The notes beneath the pieces are model-generated. The model saw only the letters and a list, made by a program, of their open reading frames with translations. It was not told the DNA's origin and did not search any database. From Clostridia bacterium (lineage in GTDB: Bacteria > Bacillota > DSM-521 > Neomoorellales > SLTJ01): a stretch of 14,689 nucleotides of DNA. This document shows, piece by piece, positions 8,190 to 14,689 of the stretch. The stretch's first letter is position 1; the number at the start of each line of letters is the position of its first letter. The stretch covers positions 1 to 14,689 of the forward strand of contig JACIYD010000007.1 in assembly GCA_014360105.1 (NCBI GenBank), read 5' to 3'. The translations under genes and the position numbers were made by a program.

Positions 8190-9984
8190 GTGCAGGGGCG
8201 TTCGTCCTGGAAAGAGGCAGCGGCAGAGGTCAAGGCCCGCCTTGACATAGTTGACATCATTGGCGAATATGTTGTTCTCAAAAGACAGGGCAGGAACTAC
8301 GTAGGCCTTTGCCCCTTTCACCAGGAGAAAACGCCCTCTTTCACGGTTAGCCCGGAAAGGGCCGTCTTTTATTGTTTCGGCTGCGGCGCCGGCGGTGACG
8401 TTTACAGTTTTCTCATGCGCCAGGAGCAACTGAGTTTCGGCGAAGCGCTGGAACGGCTGGCGGCGCGCGCCGGGGTATCTCTCGCGGCGCCGGCGGTCGC
8501 ACAAGCGGGGGCGGCGCACCGCGAGCTGTACGCGGCCAACGAGGCGGCCCAGGCCCTCTACCATCGCTTGCTGCAGCATCCCCGCCTGGGGCGAGAGGCG
8601 CGGGCGTATCTTGAGGCGCGGGGGCTCGCCCCCGTGGAATGGGAGCGGTTCGGCCTGGGCTGGGCGCCGGAGCGGGACGTGGTCGCGCCCTTACTCAAGC
8701 AAAAGGGTTTCAGCGAAGAGTTGCTGGTGCAGGCAGGCCTCGTGATACGGCGCGAGGACGGCAAATGCCGCGACCGCTTCCGCCGGCGGGTGATGTTCCC
8801 CATCTACGACCGCCGGGGGCGGGTAGTGGGGTTCGGCGGGCGCGCGCTGGGCGAGGAACAGCGGCCAAAGTACCTGAACACGCCGGAGACGCCGCTCTTT
8901 CAGAAGGGCAAACTGCTTTACGGGCTCAACTGGGCACAGGCCGAGGCGCGGCGGCGCGGCGAAATCGTGCTGGTGGAAGGGTACATGGATGTCTTGAGCG
9001 CCCACTGCCACGGCCTTACTCATGTGGTGGGCACGCTGGGTACCGCCCTCACACCCCACCAGGCGGAGCTTGTGCGTAGCTGCGCGGTGCGGGTGGTGAC
9101 CAGCTTCGACGCCGACACGGCCGGCCAGAGCGCCACGTGGCGCGGGCTTGACGTCCTGCGCGACGCCGGCCTGCGGGTCTGGGTGGCGCCACTGCCCCAG
9201 GGCTACGACCCTGACCGCCTCGTACGCGAGCAGGGGGCGGAAGCGCTGGCCAGGCTCTGGCGCGAGCAGGCGGTACCGCTGCTGATGTACAAGTTGAAGC
9301 AGGCCAGGGAAGGGCACCGCCTGGACTATCCCGAGGAGCGGGCGGCGGTGGCGCGAGAACTTTTGCCCGATATTGCCCGGCTGGAGAGCCCGCTGGAGCG
9401 CCAGGAATATATGCGCTACCTCGCGCAAGAGCTGGGCCTCGGCGAGGAGGCCCTTTGGGCCGAGCTTAAGAAACTGCCAAAGCAGGATAAAAAGAGGAGA
9501 AGCAGGGATAATAAGACTGTCGGCCTGCTGCCCGCCAGGCCGCAGCGCCGGCGTGCGGAAGAAGAACTGCTGGCGCTGATGCTCGAAGATCGGCGGTACT
9601 GCGCGCAGATCGTCGGAGCCCTAGGCTGGGACTTCTTCCGCGAGGAGAGGGCCCGAAAACTTGCCACCGCCTTGAGGCAGTGGTTGGAAGAGCACGACGA
9701 AGGCAGCCCTGATGTGGTGGCCTTAATCGAGCAACTCGGTGGGGACGAAGAGGTCGCGGCCTTGGCGTATGAGTTAGCGGTGCGAGACAGGGCTGTTTTT
9801 GCTTCTGTAGAAGATAACATCCGAAATATCCGGCGATCGCAGTTGCGGGAAGAGGCGCACACCCTCCAGCAGCGGCTCCGGTCCGCTACCGGGGAGGAAA
9901 GCCGCCGGCTGCTCCAGCGGCTGGTCGAGGTGCAGCGCGGTCTGCAGCAGCTTGTGGTACCTGCCCGCGAAAGGGGGGAACCCA

Positions 9985-10007
<23 letters not shown>
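8190..10007 (+). CDS. dnaG: DNA primase
   Basis: A 605-residue protein, normal for DnaG, which synthesises RNA primers for the replicative helicase/polymerase. The N-terminal zinc site is complete: Cys41, His44, Cys62 and Cys65 in CPFH...CFGC. The TOPRIM catalytic domain shows EGYMD at 263-267 and the acidic FDADTAG with Asp307/Asp309. A C-terminal helicase-binding region begins near the [17 protein letters not shown] segment. The GTG start at 8190 is the first possible in this frame, because TGA at 8181-8183 closes it upstream. The family segment [11 protein letters not shown] then begins at residue 18, as expected. The ribosome-binding site (GGGTGAG about 8178-8184) is mediocre. The 3' end overlaps rpoD by 23 nt. 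Confidence 0.96.
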
Positions 10008-11088
<1,081 letters not shown>

Positions 11089-11109
11089 GACGGCGGCCCG
11101 CCGACCGGC

Positions 11110-11124
11110 CGCGTGGCCCACGCG
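11110..11124 (+). terminator. Hairpin after rpoD, possible weak terminator
   Basis: CGCGTG (11110-11115) and CACGCG (11119-11124) form a 6-bp stem with a 3-nt loop 22 nt after the rpoD stop. The downstream sequence is not T-rich, so it is more likely an mRNA 3' hairpin or pause site than an efficient intrinsic terminator. Confidence 0.3.
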
Positions 11125-11142
11125 CGGTGTGTCCCCTCAGTC

Positions 11143-11171
11143 TTGACCTCCGTTTGGTTTTGCCTTATAAT
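11143..11171 (+). promoter_or_regulatory. Sigma-A promoter of the tRNA operon
   Basis: TTGACC (11143-11148) is separated by exactly 17 bp from a perfect TATAAT (11166-11171). Transcription should begin near 11178, about a dozen bases before tRNA-Asn. This is the clearest promoter in the window and fits the strong promoters usual for stable RNA operons. Confidence 0.9.
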
Positions 11172-11190
11172 AAAGTGCGTGAAAACGCGT

Positions 11191-11265
11191 TCCTCGGTAG
11201 CTCAACGGTGGAGCGGCCGGCTGTTAACCGGTAGGTTGCAGGTTCGAATCCTGCCCGAGGAGCCA
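11191..11265 (+). tRNA. tRNA-Asn (GTT)
   Basis: The cloverleaf is complete. The acceptor TCCTCGG (11191-11197) pairs with CCGAGGA (11255-11261), followed by discriminator G and an encoded CCA (11263-11265). The anticodon stem-loop GCCGG-CTGTTAA-CCGGT shows anticodon GTT. The T-arm is GCAGG-TTCGAAT-CCTGC. First gene of a four-tRNA operon. Confidence 0.96.
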
Positions 11266-11284
11266 TTTTCTTTATGCCAAAAAC

Positions 11285-11306
11285 GCGGGACCGCTTGCGG
11301 TCTCGC
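11285..11306 (+). repeat. Hairpin in the tRNA-Asn/tRNA-Met spacer
   Basis: GCGGGACCG (11285-11293) pairs with CGGTCTCGC (11298-11306), with one G-U pair and a 4-nt loop. It is probably a processing or anti-termination structure in the tRNA precursor. No T-run follows, so it should not terminate transcription. Confidence 0.6.
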
Positions 11307-11312
11307 CCGCGC

Positions 11313-11387
11313 GGGCCCATAGCTCAGCGGTAGAGCTGCCGGCTCATAACCGGTTGGTCCCTGGTTCGAATCCGGGTGGGCCCACCA
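11313..11387 (+). tRNA. tRNA with CAT anticodon (elongator Met or Ile2)
   Basis: The acceptor GGGCCCA (11313-11319) pairs with TGGGCCC (11377-11383), then A and encoded CCA. The anticodon loop CTCATAA gives CAT. The fully paired G1-C72 end excludes a classical initiator tRNA. A CAT anticodon may be elongator Met, or Ile2 read after lysidine modification of C34. The GGCTCATAACC anticodon arm resembles Bacillus Ile2 as I remember it, so the amino acid is left open. Confidence 0.93.
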
Positions 11388-11406
11388 CCATTGAAAGTTA
11401 AAGACG

Positions 11407-11444
11407 GGGGTTGGAGCCGGGGAAGATTTCCCGCGTCCAACCTC
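11407..11444 (+). repeat. Hairpin in the tRNA-Met/tRNA-Glu spacer
   Basis: GGGGTTGGA (11407-11415) pairs with TCCAACCTC (11436-11444), with one G-U pair. Inside, GGGAA (11420-11424) pairs with TTCCC (11428-11432) over a GAT loop. This makes a long hairpin filling most of the spacer; no T-run follows. Likely a processing structure. Confidence 0.6.
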
Positions 11445-11451
11445 GGTTGTT

Positions 11452-11526
11452 GGCCCGTTAGTCAAGGGGTTAAGACACCGGTCTTTCAAGCCGGGAACGG
11501 GGGTTCGAATCCCCCACGGGTCACCA
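11452..11526 (+). tRNA. tRNA-Glu (TTC)
   Basis: The acceptor GGCCCGT (11452-11458) pairs with ACGGGTC (11516-11522), including one G-U pair, then A and encoded CCA (11524-11526). The anticodon loop CTTTCAA between CCGGT and GCCGG gives TTC. The T-arm is GGGGG-TTCGAAT-CCCCC. Confidence 0.95.
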
Positions 11527-11527
11527 C

Positions 11528-11603
11528 GGGCGATTAGCTCAGTGGCGAGAGCACTTGCCTTACAAGCAAGGGGTCGGTGGTTCAAATCCACCATCGCCCA
11601 CCA
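11528..11603 (+). tRNA. tRNA-Val (TAC)
   Basis: The acceptor GGGCGAT (11528-11534) pairs with ATCGCCC (11593-11599), then A and encoded CCA (11601-11603). The anticodon arm CTTGC-CTTACAA-GCAAG gives TAC. It begins one base after tRNA-Glu. As the last tRNA before an integrase gene pointing toward it, its 3' half is the most likely attachment site of the integrated element; the gene itself is intact. Confidence 0.95.
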
Positions 11604-11615
11604 GGAAAGCTAGGC

Positions 11616-11746
11616 GGGACAAGGGTTTGCGGTTTCGGTGGAAGGCGGCGATAGGCAAAACCTGGGAATTCGTCCCAGGTTCGTCACCGAACCGAAAACC
11701 CTGCCTATTGGACCCGGTAGGGGTGGCTACCGGGCCTTCTTGTCCC
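11616..11746. repeat. Nested inverted repeats / pseudoknot-capable segment between tRNA-Val and integrase
   Basis: Five complementary pairs crowd into 131 nt. GGGACAAG (11616-11623) pairs with CTTGTCCC (11739-11746). AGGGTTT plus CGGTT-t-CGGTG (11622-11640) pairs with CACCGAACCG plus AAACCCT (11685-11702), about 17 pairs. ATAGGCA (11651-11657) pairs with TGCCTAT (11702-11708), crossing the previous helix. AACCTGGGA (11659-11667) pairs perfectly with TCCCAGGTT (11673-11681). CCCGGTAG (11713-11720) pairs with CTACCGGG (11727-11734). It could be an attachment-site region, an RNA, or both. No known RNA family recognised. Confidence 0.7.
11713..11742 (+). terminator. Terminator-like hairpin closing the tRNA operon, also at the integrase 3' end
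   Basis: CCCGGTAG (11713-11720) and CTACCGGG (11727-11734) form an 8-bp GC-rich stem with a 6-nt loop, followed on the plus strand by the pyrimidine tract CCTTCTTGT. It is the first terminator-like element after tRNA-Val. The integrase stop codon (minus strand TAG, 11729-11727) lies inside the stem, so one structure may serve convergent transcripts. Confidence 0.6.
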
Positions 11747-12896
11747 TGGAGGGGAACAAGATGGCGTTGAGCCGTTCAGCCTCTCCGGGTTCCAGCTTTT
11801 CCGGGATGTAGTGGTGGTAAACTCTGTAGGTGAACCCCGCGTCGGCGTGTCCAAGCCAGGCAGAAACCTTCTTCACGTCCACGCCCCGGCGCAGGAGCGA
11901 CGTGGCAAAGGTGTGCCGCAGGGCGTGGAAGTGGGTCTCCCTGGGCAGCCCGGCGCGCTCCAAAGCCGGCTTGTAGTGCCGCCTGCGAACGTTCTTGGGG
12001 CAGGAAGGCCTGCCGATGTGGTTCGGAAACACCAAATCCCGGTCTTCATAAAGAGGGCCCGCGGCCAGCTTTTCCTGGGCAAGCCGTGCGCGTTGGTTCG
12101 TGAGGGCCCGGTGCACCTCAGGAAAAATGGGAATGCTGCGCTTGGAGCTTTCGGTTTTGGCCTCCTGGATAGCGTCGTCTTCGCCATGCAGGTTCATCAC
12201 CGTGATGGTCCCGGCGGCCAAGTCCACCTGCTCCCAGGTCAGCGAAAGAAGCTCTCCCAGGCGCATCCCGGTTCCCAGGGCGACGATGAAGAGGTTTTCG
12301 TACCTGTCTCCCTTGGCCGCCTCGAGCAAACGCTGTTTTTCGTCATCGGTCAAGGGCAGTACGCGTTTGCGCTTCTTCAGCTGGGGCGGTTTTACGCGGT
12401 GCGCCGGGTTTTGCGCCAGCAGCCCCAGGTCTACCGCCCGGTCAAGGGCAGTCTTGACAAGGACGTGGACGTAGCGGACGGTGCGGGTGGAAAGACCTTT
12501 GCCCCCTCTCTCTTTGGGCTGGCGCATATGGGTGTAGAGCCGGTCAAGGTGGTGCGGCGAAAGCTTCGGCAGAGGCAGATCCCCCAGCTCCTGGATGGCG
12601 TGGCGGTTGAGAAGATACCGCGCCGTTTGGGCCGTGCTGCCGGTAGGGTGGTCTGCCGCGTACTTTGCCAGAAAGTCTTTCAGGTACTCGCCGACCGTCA
12701 TGTTGGTTTTGCTGGGCTCGGCCCAGGTTCCCCGGTCGATCTCGACCAGTATCTCCCTTAACCTCTTCTCCGCGTCCTTCCTGGTCCCGCGGACCGTCTC
12801 CGAACCCTGTCTGCGCTTGCCCGTCTTGGGGTCGCGCGGCAGTTCGTAGCGGATGCGCCAGCTGTTCTTGCCCTGTTTGACGATGCTCCCCGGCAT
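11727..12896 (-). CDS. int: Tyrosine recombinase / phage-type integrase
   Basis: A 389-residue protein with the three-part phage integrase layout. An AP2-like arm-binding N-terminus (about 1-55; GKNSWRIRYELPRDPKTGKR), a SAM-like core-binding domain (about 63-165; TVGEYLKDFLAKYA) and a catalytic domain (about 175-389). Catalytic residues are visible: Arg212 in TGMRLGELLSLTW, a lysine near 247-252, His324 and Arg327 in HALRHTFAT, His350 in LGHAD and the likely nucleophile Tyr360. It should integrate and excise an element by site-specific recombination. It is transcribed toward tRNA-Val and ends 124 nt from it. ATG 12896 is the only plausible start, but GGAGGGAGG lies about 13 nt upstream, longer than usual. 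No excisionase or other element genes are seen in the window. Confidence 0.94.
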   Translation of the reverse strand: MPGSIVKQGKNSWRIRYELPRDPKTGKRRQGSETVRGTRKDAEKRLREILVEIDRGTWAEPSKTNMTVGEYLKDFLAKYAADHPTGSTAQTARYLLNRHAIQELGDLPLPKLSPHHLDRLYTHMRQPKERGGKGLSTRTVRYVHVLVKTALDRAVDLGLLAQNPAHRVKPPQLKKRKRVLPLTDDEKQRLLEAAKGDRYENLFIVALGTGMRLGELLSLTWEQVDLAAGTITVMNLHGEDDAIQEAKTESSKRSIPIFPEVHRALTNQRARLAQEKLAAGPLYEDRDLVFPNHIGRPSCPKNVRRRHYKPALERAGLPRETHFHALRHTFATSLLRRGVDVKKVSAWLGHADAGFTYRVYHHYIPEKLEPGEAERLNAILFPSRDKKAR

Positions 12897-12925
12897 GGGA
12901 TGTGTTTTTCCTCCCTCCTTCGGCT

Positions 12926-12964
12926 CCCCGGCCGGGGCAGTAAAAGCATTCGCCCCAGCCGGGG
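12926..12964. repeat. Pair of GC-rich palindromic direct repeats upstream of the integrase
   Basis: CCCCGGCCGGGG (12926-12937) is a perfect 12-bp palindrome. CCCCAGCCGGGG (12953-12964), 27 bp away, repeats it with one change. Both lie 30-70 bp upstream of the integrase start, where an operator or arm-type binding sites would be expected. They could also be transcript hairpins. Which of these is correct cannot be decided here. Confidence 0.5.
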
Positions 12965-12980
12965 AAAATCCTTCCCAAGG

Positions 12981-13016
12981 AAAAGGCCCCGGCCCGCGCT
13001 TCGCGGAACCGGGGCC
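12981..13016 (-). terminator. Intrinsic terminator of the SLH surface-protein gene
   Basis: GGCCCCGG (12985-12992) pairs with CCGGGGCC (13009-13016), and inside it CCGCG (12994-12998) pairs with CGCGG (13002-13006) over a 3-nt loop. On the minus strand the stem is followed by TTTTCC (12984-12979). It lies about 116 nt after the surface-protein stop and upstream of the integrase, insulating the two minus-strand genes. Confidence 0.8.
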
Positions 13017-13027
13017 GGTCCTGATTT

Positions 13028-13124
13028 ACGTGAGAATGCCCCAGAAGGCGGGTTTCCGGGGCGGGCAGCCACTCTCCCCTACGTGCGGGCGATTTTGGGC
13101 CGCTTGTAGGGCATTCTAGCACGT
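13028..13124 (-). repeat. Imperfect 14-bp inverted repeat in the 3' region of the surface-protein gene
   Basis: ACGTGAGAATGCCC (13028-13041) is complementary to GGGCATTCT-AG-CACGT (13109-13124), a 14-bp match with a 2-nt bulge around 67 nt. It lies between the surface-protein stop and its terminator, so in the minus transcript it would form a 3' structured domain. A small inverted-repeat insertion is an alternative. Nothing inside it looks coding. Confidence 0.55.
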
Positions 13125-13131
13125 GTCCGGG

Positions 13132-14689
13132 CTACCAACCCAACGCCCGCAGCAGCCTCAGCAGCACCGCGAACGCCTCGGCGCGGGTGATCTTGCCGTT
13201 GGGCCGCAGGCTCCCGTCGGGATAGCCTTCCAGCACCCCGTCGGCCACCGCGGCCCTGGCCCAGTCGGGCACGTCCGCGGCGTCGCGGAAAGCCGCCAGG
13301 TCCGCAGTGCTGTAGCCGGGCAGGCGCTTCAGGAAGTTTGACACCATCGCGGCCGCCTCAATCCGCGTAATGGGTTCGTCGCCGGCGAAGTCGCCGGGCG
13401 CGCGGCCCGACGCCAGGCCGCTAGCCAGGGCCGCCGCGATGCTGCCCCTGGCCCAGGCGGGCACGCCCTTCATGCCGGCCAGGATGCGGGCCTCTTCCTC
13501 GGGAGTGGGTTCGGTCATAACCTCGTACAGCTTCTGCTCCTCCGGCGGCAGGAGGCCCAGGGCGCGGGTGAGAACCGCGACGAACTCCGCCCGCGTGATT
13601 GGGCGGTCAGGCCCGGCGGGGCGCTCAAGGCTGGCCGGGTCCTGCGGGTTTGGGTAGCCCTCAATAAGGGCCAGGCCGTTTGCGCGGTTTATCACCGGCT
13701 CAGCCCAATGCCCGGCCACGTCGGTGAACCGCGGCTCCTTGACCGCGAAGACCGCGGTCCAGCCGGAGTATCCGCCGTCGTTCACCGCCCGCACCTTGCC
13801 GCCCTCGGGGTAGGACGCCAGGGCGACCCACTTCTGGAACTTTTCGTTCCAGTAGTAGACGCGCGGCTCCAGTCCTTTTGCTTCAGCTTCGGCCAGGCTG
13901 TCGGCGCGGGTGATTTCCATGGTGAACTCCGGCACCGGTTCCAGCTTCTCCCCGCCGGGAGCGCAGCCGGTCTTCACCGGTTCGGCCACTAAGGGCAGGT
14001 GGCCGGGCCACCTGGCGATGAACACACTCTGCGGCAGGTTCTCTACCGGCGGCGTGGCCTCGGCTTCGCCCGCGGTTGGAGGAGGCGTCGGGCCTGAACC
14101 GCCGCCGGAACCGCCGGTCGTCGGGGGCTCGGGTGCAGGCGCCGGCGGAAGCGTTGGACCGGAACCGCCGCTGTCGGCGGGCGGCTGCGGCGGCTTGGGC
14201 TCCTCGACCACCGTTAGCCTGGCCTGGCCGGTCAGGCCGTTCCAGGCCGCAGCAATGTCGGCCTGGCCGGGCGCAAGGGCGGTGGCCAGGCCGTAGACCA
14301 CTGAGGCCACGCCGAGATCGGAGGAAGTCCAGGTAGCCTCTTGAGTTACATCTTTCTCGGTGTTGTCCGAGTAGATGGCGATGGTCTGGAACTGCGCGGT
14401 TTCGCCCGCCTTCACCGTAGCTTCCGGGGGCCGCAGGTCAAGCCGCACGGGCTGCGGCACCGCGGGAGGCTGGGGTTCGGATGCGGGCGGCGCGGGTTCC
14501 TGCACGAACAAGTTGCCGGACCCGCTGAGACCCTGCCAGGATGCCGTTATGATGGCCTGGCCGGGCGCAAGGCAGGTTGCCAGGCCCGCGGGGCTCACCG
14601 AAGCCACCTGGGGATTGGAGGTCGTCCAGGCCGCTTCTGCGGTCACCTCGCGTGTGCTCCCATCGCTGTACGCCGCGAAGGCCCGGTAC
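13132..14689 (-). CDS. Cell-surface protein with Big_2-like Ig domains and three SLH modules (5' partial)
   Basis: The minus-strand frame is open to the right edge; a GTG at 14646 lies inside an Ig-like domain and is not the true start. The visible 518 residues hold two bacterial Ig-like (Big_2) repeats at about 1-62 and 80-161, each with the V-A-S-V...G-L-A-T...L-A-P-G-Q-A signature. A Pro/Gly/Ser-rich linker spans about 164-215, and an unassigned segment about 218-320 (includes [20 protein letters not shown]). Three SLH modules follow, starting near 321 ([16 protein letters not shown]), 403 and 466 ([20 protein letters not shown]). SLH modules bind secondary cell-wall polymers, so the protein is anchored outside the cell; a signal peptide should lie beyond the window. 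S-layer or surface enzyme/adhesin cannot be distinguished. Confidence 0.93.
   Translation of the reverse strand, partial: YRAFAAYSDGSTREVTAEAAWTTSNPQVASVSPAGLATCLAPGQAIITASWQGLSGSGNLFVQEPAPPASEPQPPAVPQPVRLDLRPPEATVKAGETAQFQTIAIYSDNTEKDVTQEATWTSSDLGVASVVYGLATALAPGQADIAAAWNGLTGQARLTVVEEPKPPQPPADSGGSGPTLPPAPAPEPPTTGGSGGGSGPTPPPTAGEAEATPPVENLPQSVFIARWPGHLPLVAEPVKTGCAPGGEKLEPVPEFTMEITRADSLAEAEAKGLEPRVYYWNEKFQKWVALASYPEGGKVRAVNDGGYSGWTAVFAVKEPRFTDVAGHWAEPVINRANGLALIEGYPNPQDPASLERPAGPDRPITRAEFVAVLTRALGLLPPEEQKLYEVMTEPTPEEEARILAGMKGVPAWARGSIAAALASGLASGRAPGDFAGDEPITRIEAAAMVSNFLKRLPGYSTADLAAFRDAADVPDWARAAVADGVLEGYPDGSLRPNGKITRAEAFAVLLRLLRALGW
14260..14572 (-). repeat. 98-residue tandem Ig-like repeat visible in DNA
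   Basis: The 19-nt string GGCCTGGCCGGGCGCAAGG occurs at 14260-14278 and again at 14554-14572, a 294-bp (98-codon) period. It encodes the L-A-P-G-Q-A core of each Big_2-like domain. This indicates duplication of one domain unit within the surface-protein gene; more copies may lie beyond the right edge. Confidence 0.75.

Noticed and set aside
11202-11594. 130-codon minus-strand frame across the tRNA genes
   Set aside because: This is the classic spurious frame read antisense through tRNA genes; the repeated S-N-Q-G-P and R-I-R-T-C-N-L strings are reverse readings of the T-arms.
11616-11746. Whether the structured segment is tmRNA, SRP RNA, RNase P RNA or 6S RNA
   Set aside because: Signature elements (tRNA-like ends, GGAAG tetraloop context, P-RNA core strings, 6S long-bubble layout) are absent, and the length is wrong for most of these.
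11811-12761. 316-codon plus-strand frame opposite the integrase
   Set aside because: It is antisense to an integrase with all catalytic residues, with no ribosome-binding site or family motif.

Overview
The window is dense, high-GC DNA with the core chromosomal gene order of a Firmicutes/Clostridia-type bacterium. Three things point there. The order glyQ-glyS-ccpN-like-ppsR ... dnaG-rpoD matches the Bacillus/Clostridia glyQS-ccpN-yqfL-yqxD-dnaG-sigA neighbourhood. Shine-Dalgarno sequences are strong and GTG/TTG/CTG starts are frequent. The right edge carries an SLH-domain cell-surface protein. High GC together with a ppdK gene beside its regulator suggests a thermophilic or anaerobic clostridial lineage (Moorella/Desulfotomaculum-like), but I cannot name a species from sequence alone.

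Layout. 1-2327: 3' end of glyQ and complete glyS, the two subunits of the heterotetrameric glycyl-tRNA synthetase. 2476-6618: a tightly packed carbon-control unit made of a CcpN-type HTH/CBS regulator, the bifunctional kinase/pyrophosphorylase PPSR (best start an unusual CTG at 3117), and pyruvate phosphate dikinase, which overlaps the PPSR gene by 11 nt. 6684-7670: an HD-domain dNTPase (dgt-like). 7671-8189: a gap of about 520 bp. On its minus strand I read a 38-codon membrane-peptide gene with a good ribosome-binding site, followed by a perfect 12-bp inverted repeat enclosing 67 nt and ending in seven T. 8190-11088: dnaG and rpoD, overlapping by 23 nt. 11143-11603: a near-consensus sigma-A promoter (TTGACC, 17 bp, TATAAT) driving four tRNA genes (Asn, Met/Ile2-type CAT, Glu, Val), all with encoded CCA and with hairpins in two spacers. 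11616-11746: a compact, heavily self-complementary segment between tRNA-Val and a tyrosine integrase. 11727-12896 (minus): the integrase, presumably the left end or remnant of an element inserted by tRNA-Val. 12897-13131: GC palindromes, a strong terminator and a long imperfect inverted repeat. 13132-14689 (minus): the C-terminal part of a secreted surface protein with two Big_2-like Ig domains, a Pro/Gly linker and three SLH modules; its 5' end lies outside the window.

How the parts work together. glyQS, dnaG, rpoD and the tRNAs form a housekeeping macromolecular-synthesis block. The ccpN-like/ppsR/ppdK trio is a self-contained control module for pyruvate/PEP interconversion: a transcriptional regulator with CBS domains, the enzyme that switches PPDK off and on by threonine phosphorylation next to the catalytic histidine, and the target enzyme. 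The target Thr451 and His453 are visible in PPDK. The integrase and surface protein to the right of the tRNAs are accessory. The parts least explained by known gene families are the minus-strand peptide/RNA unit at 7701-7962 and the pseudoknot-capable segment at 11616-11746.
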